Shown in pieces: positions 16,763 to 24,810 of a stretch of DNA of 64,000 nt. Position 1 is the first letter of the stretch. Each line of letters opens with the position of its first letter. Source of the stretch: Pseudonocardia petroleophila (GTDB lineage Bacteria; Actinomycetota; Actinomycetes; Mycobacteriales; Pseudonocardiaceae); NCBI RefSeq assembly GCF_014235185.1, contig NZ_CP060131.1:4533501-4597500 (forward strand). The letters are read 5' to 3'. Position numbers and translations under genes: made by a program. The notes beneath the pieces are model-generated. The model was given only the letters and a program-made list of their open reading frames with translations. It searched no databases and had not been told where the DNA came from.

Positions 16763-17300
16763 TCCCGACGCGGTCACCGACGCCGCCCGCTGGGACGCCC
16801 GGCACGCCCTCGCCGGGCCGGTGTCCCCGATGCCGCCCGACGCCCTGCGCGGTCGCGAGCACCTGCTGCCCGCCGGGGGCCGGGCCCTCGACGTCGCCTG
16901 CGGGCGCGGCGGGGTCGCGGTGTGGCTGGCGGGGCGCGGGTTCGCCGTCGACGCGGTGGACGTCTCGCCGGTCGGGCTCGCCGCGGGCGCGGCGGCCGCG
17001 GACGGGGCCGCGGGCGTCACCTGGATCGCGCACGACCTGACCACCGGCCTGCCGGGGGCGGGCCCCTACGACGTCGTGGTCTGCCAGCGCTACCGCGACC
17101 CGGCGCTGTACCCGGCGCTGGCCGCGGCCCTGGCGCCCGGCGGCCTGCTCGTGATCACGGTGCTGTCCGAGGTGGGCGACTCCGGCGGCCCGTTCCGCGC
17201 GCGCCCCGGCGAGCTCGTCGCGGCGTTCGGCGACCTGGTCCCCCACGCGATGGCCGAGGGCGGCGGCGAGGCGACGCTGGTGGCGCGGCGCCGGGCGTGA
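16755..17300 (+). CDS. Class I SAM-dependent methyltransferase
   Basis: The 181-residue protein has motif I ALDVACGRGGVAVWLA, the acidic motif II DAVDVSPVGL and motif IV PYDVVVCQRY. The small size and cysteine in motif I resemble TehB-like and thiopurine-type methyltransferases; the substrate is unknown. It starts with GTG inside the last eight bases of hisS, so its translation is probably coupled. It converges on the YibE/F gene with only 18 bp between. Confidence 0.8.
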   Translation: MADPDAVTDAARWDARHALAGPVSPMPPDALRGREHLLPAGGRALDVACGRGGVAVWLAGRGFAVDAVDVSPVGLAAGAAAADGAAGVTWIAHDLTTGLPGAGPYDVVVCQRYRDPALYPALAAALAPGGLLVITVLSEVGDSGGPFRARPGELVAAFGDLVPHAMAEGGGEATLVARRRA

Positions 17301-17318
17301 CCGCAGGGCCTCCGCGCG

Positions 17319-18746
17319 TCAGACCCGCAGCGCCTCGGGGGTCTCGCGGCGGGCCACCACCGCGGCCAGCGCGGTGGTGATCGGGACCGAGGCCACCAGC
17401 CCGATGCTGCCCACGAGCGTCCGCACGATCTCCGTCGCCACCGCCTGGGAGGTGGCGACGTCGCCGAGGGACTGCCCGGACAGCGAGAACAGCAGCAGCA
17501 GCGGCAGGGACGCGCCCGCGTAGGCGAGCACCAGGGTGTTCACGGCGGAGGCGACGTGGTCGCGGCCGATCCGCATGGCCGCGGTGAACAGCCCGGCGGT
17601 GCTCATGTCCGGGTCGGCCCGGCGCAGCTCCCAGACGGCGCTGGTCTGGGTGACCGTGACGTCGTCGAGCACGCCGAGCGCCCCGATGACGACCCCGGCG
17701 AGCAGCAGGCCGCGCGCGTCGACCCCGGTGCCCAGGGAGGCGATCAGCGTGGTGGTCTGGTCGTCGAGGCCGGTGAGCCGGGCGGCCACCGAGAACAGGG
17801 CGCCGAGCACGCCGATCAGGGCCAGCGAGACCAGCGTGCCCAGCACGGCCGTCGAGGTGCGGGCGGACGGGCCGTGCGTCAGGTAGAGCACCGCGAACAT
17901 GATCAGGCAGGACCCGACGACCGCGACGGCGAGCGGGTTGCTGCCGGCCAGGATCGCGGGCAGCACGAACCCCAGCAGCACCACGAAGCTGAGCACGAGC
18001 GCCCCGAGCGCCGCGAGGCCGCGCCACCGGCCCAGCACCACGACGGCCGCGGCGAACAGGCCGGTGAGCCACAGCAGCGAACCGCCGCGCTGGAAGTCGA
18101 CGACCTGGTAGGAGCCCGGGTCGGTGGCGTCCCCGCCGGAGTAGCCGAGCACGACGTCGTCGCCGACGCCGATCGTCGGGGTGCCGGGCTCGACCGGCAC
18201 GACCTGCACCAGGTCACGGCCGGGCAGCGGCCCGTCGGCCATCCGGACGACCAGCGCGACGCACCCGCCAGCACCGGAGCCGGGGGAGCAGTCGGTGGCC
18301 TGCGCCGCGGTGACCTCGCCCTGCACCGGGGTCTGGGCGGTGGCCGGGGGTGCGACCGACGGCCCGCCGGGCCACAGCAGCACCACCCCGACCAGCGTGG
18401 CCATTGCGCACGGCACGAGCAGCGCGGCGATGAGGATCCGCACCCGGCGCCCGGCCGGGGGAGCGGGTCCCCCGTGCGCGTGGCCGTGACCGGTGACCGG
18501 CGCCGCCGCCCGCCGCCGGGAGCGGGCGCGCCGGGCGGCGGCGCGCCCGGCCGGGGGTGCGTCGGCGGCAGCGGGATCCGGTCCGGTGGCCCGGGGTCCG
18601 GCGGGATCCGGGTCCGGGGAGCGGTCGTCGCCGGGGACCGCGCGGATCGGCCCGGTCGGGGCGTCGTCGGCCGGGTCGTGCGGGGGCCGGGCGCGCCCGC
18701 CGGACCGGCGGGGGGCGCCCGCGCGGGGGACGCCGGGGTCGGACAC
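17319..18746 (-). CDS. YibE/F family multi-pass membrane protein
   Basis: The protein has a Pro/Arg/Ala-rich cytoplasmic N-terminus of about 90 residues, a membrane helix (ILIAALLVPCAMATLVGVVL), an extracytoplasmic domain with CSPGSGAGGC, and then a C-terminal set of about seven helices. Motifs of the YibE/F family include GRWRGLAALGALVLSFVVL and GALGVLDDVTVTQ. Function is unknown; transport has been suggested for the family. GTG 18746 is preferred over an upstream ATG at 18782 because CAGGAT (18758-18753) lies 6 nt ahead. This gives 475 residues. Confidence 0.85.
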   Translation of the reverse strand: MSDPGVPRAGAPRRSGGRARPPHDPADDAPTGPIRAVPGDDRSPDPDPAGPRATGPDPAAADAPPAGRAAARRARSRRRAAAPVTGHGHAHGGPAPPAGRRVRILIAALLVPCAMATLVGVVLLWPGGPSVAPPATAQTPVQGEVTAAQATDCSPGSGAGGCVALVVRMADGPLPGRDLVQVVPVEPGTPTIGVGDDVVLGYSGGDATDPGSYQVVDFQRGGSLLWLTGLFAAAVVVLGRWRGLAALGALVLSFVVLLGFVLPAILAGSNPLAVAVVGSCLIMFAVLYLTHGPSARTSTAVLGTLVSLALIGVLGALFSVAARLTGLDDQTTTLIASLGTGVDARGLLLAGVVIGALGVLDDVTVTQTSAVWELRRADPDMSTAGLFTAAMRIGRDHVASAVNTLVLAYAGASLPLLLLFSLSGQSLGDVATSQAVATEIVRTLVGSIGLVASVPITTALAAVVARRETPEALRV

Positions 18747-18787
18747 GGCCCCATCCTGCCGGGGCGCCCGGCGGCCCGGCATCCGGC

Positions 18788-20185
18788 CTAGAGGACCAGG
18801 CTGGCGGCGAAGGCCAGCGCGAACCCGACCAGGCCGATCAGGGTCTCCATGACGGTCCAGGTCCGCAGCGTCGTGCGCACGTCCATCCCGAGGAACCGGC
18901 CCACGAGCCAGAACCCGGAGTCGTTGACGTGGGACAGGACCGTCGACCCGGCCGCGATGGCGATGACGACGAGCGCCAGGTCGACGCCGCTCATGCCCTG
19001 GGCGGCCACGACCGGTGCGACCAGTCCGGCGGTGGTGGTCAGCGCGACGGTGGCGGAGCCCTGCGCGACCCGCAGCGCGGTGGCGATGAGGAACGCGGCC
19101 ACGATGGCGGGCAGGCCCAGCGCGTCGAGGGACTGCGCGAGCGCGTCACCGATGCCGCTGGCCCGCAGGACGCCCCCGAACGCCCCGCCCGCCCCGGTGA
19201 TGAGGATGATCGCGCAGACCGGCCCGAGCGCGGAGTTCACGATCGACTCGGCCTCCTCGCGCCCGAACCGCTCCCGGCCCAGCACGAACAGGGCCACGAG
19301 CACCGTGATGAGCAGCGCGACCGGGGTCTGGCCCAGCAGCCGCAGTGCCCCGACGGTGGTCGTGTCCCCGTCGACGACGCCCGCGGTGGCGAGGGTGTTG
19401 AGCCCGGTGTTGAGCAGGATCAGCACCAGCGGGAGCAGCAGGAGCGTGAGGACGGTGCCGAACCGCGGCGGCGCCGTGCGGACCGTCGTGCGGGTGTCGC
19501 CGCCGGTCCCCGGCTCGTCGGCGGACAGGAGGTCGGGCACCGGCACGTCGGTGCGGCGGCCGGCCCAGATCCCGAACAGGTAGGAGGCGACGTACCAGGT
19601 GGGCAGGCCGATGACGAGGCCGACGACCAGCACGAGCCCGATGTCGGCCCCGAGGATCCCGGCCGCGCCGACCGGTCCGGGGTGCGGCGGCACGAACGCG
19701 TGCATGACCGCGAACGCCCCGGCCGAGGGCAGCGCGTAGGTCAGCACCGACCCGCCGAAGCGCCGCGCGACGCTGAAGATGATCGGCAGGAACACGACGA
19801 ACCCGGCGTCGAAGAAGATCGGGAACCCGAACAGCAGCGACGCGACGCCCAGCGCGAGCGGGGCGCGCTTCTCGCCGAAGCGGCTGACGAGGGTGTCGGC
19901 GAGGACCTGCGCGCCGCCCGTGACCTCCAGCAGCTTGCCGATCATGGCCCCCAGGCCGACCAGCAGCGCGACGCTCGCCAGCGTCGTGCCGAACCCGTCC
20001 AGCAGCGCGGGCACGGCCTGGTCGACCGGGATGCCGGCGGCGAGCGCGGTGAGCAGGGTGACCAGGATCAGCGCGACGAAGGCGTGCAGCCGCAGCGCCA
20101 TGATGAGCACGAGGAGCAGGGCCACCGCACCCACGGCGATGAGGAGCAGCACCCCCGTGCCGTGCACGGGTACGAAGTCGTCCAT
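18788..20185 (-). CDS. gntP: Gluconate:H+ symporter, GntP family
   Basis: The 465-residue, roughly 12-helix protein matches the GntP permease family along its length, including VTGGAQVLADTLVSRFGEKRAP-like and FGFPIFFDAGFVVFLPIIF segments and a C-terminal SHVNDSGFW motif. It should import gluconate or a related sugar acid. Its ATG overlaps the gluconokinase stop as ATGA, so kinase and permease are translated from one mRNA. No GntR-type regulator is adjacent. Confidence 0.94.
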   Translation of the reverse strand: MDDFVPVHGTGVLLLIAVGAVALLLVLIMALRLHAFVALILVTLLTALAAGIPVDQAVPALLDGFGTTLASVALLVGLGAMIGKLLEVTGGAQVLADTLVSRFGEKRAPLALGVASLLFGFPIFFDAGFVVFLPIIFSVARRFGGSVLTYALPSAGAFAVMHAFVPPHPGPVGAAGILGADIGLVLVVGLVIGLPTWYVASYLFGIWAGRRTDVPVPDLLSADEPGTGGDTRTTVRTAPPRFGTVLTLLLLPLVLILLNTGLNTLATAGVVDGDTTTVGALRLLGQTPVALLITVLVALFVLGRERFGREEAESIVNSALGPVCAIILITGAGGAFGGVLRASGIGDALAQSLDALGLPAIVAAFLIATALRVAQGSATVALTTTAGLVAPVVAAQGMSGVDLALVVIAIAAGSTVLSHVNDSGFWLVGRFLGMDVRTTLRTWTVMETLIGLVGFALAFAASLVL

Positions 20186-20742
20186 CAGCGCGTCCCTTCG
20201 GGGTCGGTGCCGGGTTCCGGATCAGGGTCGGGGCCGGCGAGGGCCGCGAGGGCGCGGTCGGCGACCTCGTCGGGGGTGCCGGTCGTCTCGATCCCCACCC
20301 CCGGCTCGTCGTCCTGGAGGGGCTCGAGCGTCGCGAGCTGGCTGCCCAGCAGGGACGCCGGCATGTAGTGGCCGCGCCGGGCCGTCAGCCGCTCGGAGAT
20401 CAGCGTCTCCGGGGCGAGCAGGTGGACGAAGTGCACCGAGGGGTGGCCGTCGCGGAGCAGGTCGCGGTAGGTCCGCCGCAGCGCCGAGCAGGTGACCACC
20501 GCGCCGGTCCCCGCGGCCTCCCGCTCCCCGATCCAGGCCGCGATCCGCCGCAGCCACGGCCAGCGGTCGTCGTCGTCGAGCGGGTGGCCCGCGGCCATCT
20601 TCGCCCGGTTGGCCTCGGGATGGAGGTCGTCGCCCTCGACGAAGGCCCAGCCCGTGCGCCGCACGAGCTCGGCGGCCACGGAGGTCTTGCCCACCCCCGA
20701 GACGCCCATGACGACGAGGGTGCGGATCGGCGCATCGGACAC
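20185..20742 (-). CDS. gntK: Gluconokinase
   Basis: GntK phosphorylates gluconate to 6-phosphogluconate for the pentose phosphate pathway. From GTG 20742 it is 185 residues, the usual size. It has the P-loop VMGVSGVGKTSVA (near 11-23), GDDLHPEANRAKMAAGHPL and the late ARRGHYMPASLLGSQLATLE typical of the family. CAGGCT (20755-20750) ends 7 nt before the GTG; the open frame continues upstream over the SOS box of the divergent gene but is not used. The gene leads the gntK-gntP pair. Confidence 0.93.
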   Translation of the reverse strand: MSDAPIRTLVVMGVSGVGKTSVAAELVRRTGWAFVEGDDLHPEANRAKMAAGHPLDDDDRWPWLRRIAAWIGEREAAGTGAVVTCSALRRTYRDLLRDGHPSVHFVHLLAPETLISERLTARRGHYMPASLLGSQLATLEPLQDDEPGVGIETTGTPDEVADRALAALAGPDPDPEPGTDPEGTR

Positions 20743-20798
20743 AGCGGGCAGCCTGCCCCAGAGCGGGCGGATCCGCCGCACGGGCCGGGGGAACCGCC

Positions 20799-20827
20799 TT
20801 GCCCGGAGATCGAACGTGTGTTCGAAT
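20799..20827 (+). promoter_or_regulatory. LexA (SOS) box and promoter of the radical SAM gene
   Basis: TCGAACGTGTGTTCGA (20810-20825) is a perfect actinobacterial LexA palindrome. It lies inside a plausible promoter: -35 TTGCCC (20799-20804), a 17-bp spacer and -10-like TCGAAT (20822-20827), ending 6 nt before the ATG. LexA would cover the spacer and -10, and the mRNA would be leaderless. Confidence 0.9.
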
Positions 20828-20833
20828 GACGCC

Positions 20834-22888
20834 ATGCGGTGGAGCGGGCAGCAGGTCCTGGACGACGGTGTCGGAGCGGAGGCGGCGCTGCCGGGCCTGC
20901 GCGGCCTGCTGCGCTCGGTGCGCACCCCCGAGTTCGCCGGCACGGTGTTCCACGAGGTGGAGGCGCGTTCGGCGCTCAACCGCGTGCCCGGCTCGTCGCC
21001 GGTGCCGTTCCGGTGGACCGTCAACCCCTACCGCGGCTGCTCGCACGCCTGCGTCTACTGCCTGGCCGGGCCCACCCGCGTGCTCATGGCCGACGGGTCC
21101 ACGCGCCCGATCGCCGAGCTGCGCGTCGGCGACGCCGTGGTCGGCACCGAGCGGGTCGACGGGCGACGCCGCTATGTGCGCACGACGGTGCGGGCACACT
21201 GGTCCACGGTCAAGCCCGCGGTGCGCCTGCGCCTGTCCGGCGGCACGGAGATCGTCGCGAGCGGGGAGCACCGGTTCCTCACCGACTCCGGCTGGCGCCA
21301 CGTCACCGGCGGCTGGTGCCGCTCCGGTCGCCGCCCGCGGCTGCGGGCGGGGAGCGCGCTGCTGGGGCCCGGCGCGTTCGCCGCGCACCCCGCCACCCCG
21401 TCCACGCCCGGCTACCGGCGGGGCTACCTGACCGGCCTGGTCCGTGCCGACGGGCCCGCGCCCGCCGAGCCCGACCGCTGCTTCCCCTCGGCCCACCTGG
21501 AGCTGGAGGCGCTCGGGCGCGCCCACCACTACCTCGCGGAGATCGGCCGGGAGGCGCCGGTCCCGGTCGCCGTCGGGGGAGTGGTCGACGGGCGCATCGC
21601 CCCGCCCGCCGTCCGCGCCGGGGCCCCGGGCGCGGGCAGCCCGGGCGGGGGGATCGCTCCGGTCGCCGAGGTCGTCCGCTGGCCCGAGAGCCCAAGCGGC
21701 GACTGGTGCGCGGGGTTCCTCGCCGGGGTCGTCGACGCCCGGGGCGGCGTCGTGCACGGGGAGCTGCGGGTCCGCCACGCCGACGAGGAGGTGGTCGGGC
21801 GGGTCACCGGCGCGCTGCACCGGCTGGGGTTCGGCTTCGCGATGGAGCCCGCCGAGCGCGGCGAGCGGGTCGTCCGGCTCACCGGCGGCCCGGCGGCCTA
21901 CCTGCGGTTCCTGCAGGTCACGAGCCCCGCGGTGGGTCGGCGGCGGGACCTGTCCGGTGCGCCGGTCGGGGTGGCCGCCGAGGTCGTCGCGGTGGAGCCG
22001 ACGGGGCGCACCGAGGCGATGTACGACATCACCACCGGCACGGGCGACTTCGTGGCCGAGGGGGTCGTGAGCCACAACTGCTTCGCCCGGGGCACCCACA
22101 CCTACCTCGACCTCGACCCGGGGGCCGACTTCGACTCCCAGATCGTCGTCAAGGTCAACGTCGCCCGCGTGCTCGACCGCGAGCTGCGCCGCCCCCGCTG
22201 GGCGCGCGAACCGGTCGCGATGGGCACCAACACCGATCCCTACCAGCGCGCGGAGGGCCGCTACCGGCTCATGCCGGACGTGATCGACGCCCTGGCGCGC
22301 TCGGGCACCCCGTTCTCGCTGCTGACGAAGGGCACGGTGCTCTCCCGCGACCTGCCGCGGCTCGCGGCCGCGGCCCGCGACGTCCCGGTCGGGCTCGGCG
22401 TCTCGATCGCCCTGCTCGACCGCGACCTGCAGCACCGGCTCGAACCCGGCACCCCGTCCCCGGAGGCCCGGCTCGACCTCGTCCGCCGCATCACCGAAGC
22501 CGGGCTGGGCTGCGGGGTGATGGTCGCACCGGTGCTGCCGCTGCTCACCGACTCCGACGAGGCCCTCGACGCGCTGTTCGGGCGGATCGCGGCGGCGGGC
22601 GCCACCGGGGTGAGCGTGATGGCGCTGCACCTGCGGCCCGGCACCCGCGAGTGGTTCCTGGACTGGCTCGCCCGCGAGCACCCGCGCCTCGTCGGGCCCT
22701 ACGGGCGGCTCTACCGCCGCGGCGCCTACGTCGACGCCGAGTACCGGCGGGCCCTGGCGGCGCGCGTCGCCCCGCTGCTGCGCGGCCACGGGCTCGCCGC
22801 CTCGGAGGGCGTGGTGCGGGGCTCGCCCGGCCCGGCCGAGCTGGCCCGGGCCGCCGTGCACACCGCCGAGCAGCTCACGCTCCTCTGA
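20834..22888 (+). CDS. Rv2578c-family radical SAM protein interrupted by an intein
   Basis: The host protein matches M. tuberculosis Rv2578c, a radical SAM enzyme of unknown reaction related to spore-photoproduct-lyase-like proteins. The precursor is 684 residues; removing the intein (76-415) leaves 344. The spliced cluster motif reads CSHACVYC-FARGTH, a CX3CX2C arrangement. Other host motifs are MGTNTDPYQRAEG, LLTKGTVLSRDLP and LHLRPGTREWFLDWL. Rv2578c is reported as SOS-induced, which agrees with the perfect LexA box here. Without splicing the Fe-S motif is broken, so activity should depend on intein removal. Confidence 0.93.
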   Translation: MRWSGQQVLDDGVGAEAALPGLRGLLRSVRTPEFAGTVFHEVEARSALNRVPGSSPVPFRWTVNPYRGCSHACVYCLAGPTRVLMADGSTRPIAELRVGDAVVGTERVDGRRRYVRTTVRAHWSTVKPAVRLRLSGGTEIVASGEHRFLTDSGWRHVTGGWCRSGRRPRLRAGSALLGPGAFAAHPATPSTPGYRRGYLTGLVRADGPAPAEPDRCFPSAHLELEALGRAHHYLAEIGREAPVPVAVGGVVDGRIAPPAVRAGAPGAGSPGGGIAPVAEVVRWPESPSGDWCAGFLAGVVDARGGVVHGELRVRHADEEVVGRVTGALHRLGFGFAMEPAERGERVVRLTGGPAAYLRFLQVTSPAVGRRRDLSGAPVGVAAEVVAVEPTGRTEAMYDITTGTGDFVAEGVVSHNCFARGTHTYLDLDPGADFDSQIVVKVNVARVLDRELRRPRWAREPVAMGTNTDPYQRAEGRYRLMPDVIDALARSGTPFSLLTKGTVLSRDLPRLAAAARDVPVGLGVSIALLDRDLQHRLEPGTPSPEARLDLVRRITEAGLGCGVMVAPVLPLLTDSDEALDALFGRIAAAGATGVSVMALHLRPGTREWFLDWLAREHPRLVGPYGRLYRRGAYVDAEYRRALAARVAPLLRGHGLAASEGVVRGSPGPAELARAAVHTAEQLTLL
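21059..22078 (+). other. Intein (340 residues) with relict LAGLIDADG domain
   Basis: The intein begins at Cys76 (CLAGPTRVLMADGS, block A) and ends VVSHN, with extein Cys next (TGC 22079-22081). Block B is VASGEHRFL, with Ser in place of the usual Thr; block F is MYDITTGTGDFVAEGVVSHN. These are all elements of a class 1 splicing reaction. Between them, LTGLVRADG and LAGVVDARG match the two helices of a LAGLIDADG endonuclease. The eighth-position acid is kept in the first copy but is Arg in the second, so the nuclease may be inactive. The +1 Cys is the third Fe-S cysteine of the host enzyme. Confidence 0.92.
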
Positions 22889-22979
22889 CCGGTCGGCAGC
22901 TGCGTCCCGCGGGACGCGCCCGGCGGCGCGGCGTCGCCGGGTAGGGAAACCTGCTGGCCGGGTCCCGTGGGGTGCCGGA

Positions 22980-22995
22980 TAGCCTCGTCGCCGTG
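22980..22995 (+). promoter_or_regulatory. Leaderless promoter -10 element of aspS
   Basis: TAGCCT (22980-22985) ends 7 nt before GTG 22993, with no Shine-Dalgarno sequence. ATG follows immediately as the second codon. Confidence 0.65.
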
Positions 22996-24804
22996 ATGCG
23001 ATCCCACCCCGCCGGTACGTTGCGTGCCGAGCACGCCGGACAGTCCGTGACCCTCGCCGGCTGGGTGGCGCGCCGCCGTGATCACGGCGGAGTGATCTTC
23101 GTCGACCTCCGCGACGCCTCCGGGTCGGCGCAGGTCGTCTTCCGCGAGGGCGAGATGGCGGAGCGCGCCCACCGGCTGCGCTCGGAGTTCTGCGTGCAGA
23201 TCACCGGTGAGGTCGTGGCCCGACCGGCGGGCAACGAGAACCCGGAGCTGCCCACCGGCGCCGTCGAGGTCACCGTCACCGCGTTCACCGTGCTGTCGGA
23301 GTCGGCGCCGCTGCCGTTCCCGGTCGACGAGCACGCCGAGGTGGGCGAGGAGATCCGCCTCAAGCACCGCTACCTCGACCTGCGCCGCAGCGGCCCCGCC
23401 GCCGCCCTGCGCCTGCGCAGCGCGGTCAACCGGGCCGCCCGCGGGGTCCTCGACGCGCGCGAGTTCGTCGAGATCGAGACGCCGACCCTCACCCGCTCCA
23501 CGCCCGAGGGCGCCCGCGACTTCCTCGTGCCCGCCCGCCTGCGCCCCGGCAGCTGGTACGCGCTGCCGCAGAGCCCGCAGCTGTTCAAGCAGCTGCTCAT
23601 GGTCGGCGGGATGGAGCGGTACTACCAGATCGCCCGCTGCTACCGCGACGAGGACTTCCGCGCCGACCGCCAACCGGAGTTCACCCAGCTCGACATCGAG
23701 ATGAGCTTCGTCGAGCAGGACGACGTGCTGGAGCTCGCCGAGGCGATCCTCGCGGCGCTGTGGGACCTGATCGGGTACGAGATCCCGCTCCCGATCCCGC
23801 GGATGACCTACGAGGAGGCGATGCGCCGCTTCGGCTCCGACAAGCCCGACCTGCGGTTCGGCATCGAGCTCACCGACATGACGGAGTACTTCTCCGAGAC
23901 GCAGTTCCGCGTCTTCCAGAACCCCTACGTCGGCGCCGTCGTCATGCCCGGCGGGGCCTCGCAGGCCCGCCGCGCGCTCGACGCGTGGCAGGAGTGGGCC
24001 AAGCAGCGCGGCGCCCGCGGCCTCGCCTACGTGCTGATCGGCGAGGACGGCACCGTCGACGAGCGCGGTCCGGTGGTCAAGAACCTGTCGGAGACCGAGC
24101 GCGAGGGGCTCGCGAAGGCCGTCGGTGCCCAGCCCGGCGACTGCATCTTCTTCGCCGCGGGGTCCGCGAAGGACGCCCGCGCCCTGCTCGGGGCGGCGCG
24201 CGGGGAGATCGCGCGGCGCACCGGGCAGCTCGACGAGTCCGCGTGGTCGTTCGTCTGGATCGTCGACGCGCCCATGTTCGAGTCCACCGCGGAGACCGAC
24301 GACGTCGCCGTCGGCGGCGGTGCGTGGACGGCGCTGCACCACGCGTTCACCTCGCCCAACGACGAGTGGATCGACACCTTCGAGTCCGACCCGGGCAACG
24401 CGCTCGCCTACGCCTACGACATCGTCTGCAACGGCAACGAGATCGGCGGCGGGTCCATCCGTATCCACCGCGCCGACGTGCAGAAGCGCGTCTTCGAGAT
24501 CATGGGTCTCGGGGCGGAGGAGGCGCAGGAGAAGTTCGGCTTCCTGCTCGACGCGTTCGCGTTCGGCCCGCCCCCGCACGGCGGCATCGCGTTCGGCTGG
24601 GACCGGATCACCGCGCTGCTCGCCGGGGTCGACTCCATCCGCGAGGTCATCGCGTTCCCGAAGACCGGCGGCGGCTACGACCCCCTCACCGCCGCCCCCG
24701 CCGCGATCACGCCGGAGCAGCGCAGGGAGGCCGGGGTGGACGCCAAGCCGGCCGCCAAGCCCGCCGCCGCACCCACGCAGGCGGCGCCCGCCGAGCCGCG
24801 CTGA
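22993..24804 (+). CDS. aspS: Aspartyl-tRNA synthetase
   Basis: This class II synthetase has an N-terminal OB-fold (LAGWVARRRDHGGVIFVDLRD), motif 1 LKHRYLDLRR, motif 2 YYQIARCYRDEDFRADRQPE, the bacterial GAD insert, motif 3 GGIAFGWDRITALLAG, and an Ala/Pro/Lys-rich C-terminal tail. At 603 residues it is the bacterial type. In actinobacteria that lack AsnRS, AspRS is often non-discriminating and also charges tRNA-Asn; that cannot be decided here. The start is GTG 22993 or the adjacent ATG 22996. Confidence 0.97.
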   Translation: MMRSHPAGTLRAEHAGQSVTLAGWVARRRDHGGVIFVDLRDASGSAQVVFREGEMAERAHRLRSEFCVQITGEVVARPAGNENPELPTGAVEVTVTAFTVLSESAPLPFPVDEHAEVGEEIRLKHRYLDLRRSGPAAALRLRSAVNRAARGVLDAREFVEIETPTLTRSTPEGARDFLVPARLRPGSWYALPQSPQLFKQLLMVGGMERYYQIARCYRDEDFRADRQPEFTQLDIEMSFVEQDDVLELAEAILAALWDLIGYEIPLPIPRMTYEEAMRRFGSDKPDLRFGIELTDMTEYFSETQFRVFQNPYVGAVVMPGGASQARRALDAWQEWAKQRGARGLAYVLIGEDGTVDERGPVVKNLSETEREGLAKAVGAQPGDCIFFAAGSAKDARALLGAARGEIARRTGQLDESAWSFVWIVDAPMFESTAETDDVAVGGGAWTALHHAFTSPNDEWIDTFESDPGNALAYAYDIVCNGNEIGGGSIRIHRADVQKRVFEIMGLGAEEAQEKFGFLLDAFAFGPPPHGGIAFGWDRITALLAGVDSIREVIAFPKTGGGYDPLTAAPAAITPEQRREAGVDAKPAAKPAAAPTQAAPAEPR

Positions 24805-24810
24805 CGCGCC

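Noticed and set aside
20743..21024. 94-residue N-terminal extension of gluconokinase
   Set aside because: It would run through the LexA box and the start of the divergent gene; the family starts at the GTG used.
20222..22861. 879-codon minus-strand frame opposite the radical SAM gene
   Set aside because: The plus-strand frame carries the radical SAM and intein motifs; the antisense frame is Arg/Pro/Gly-rich with no motif.
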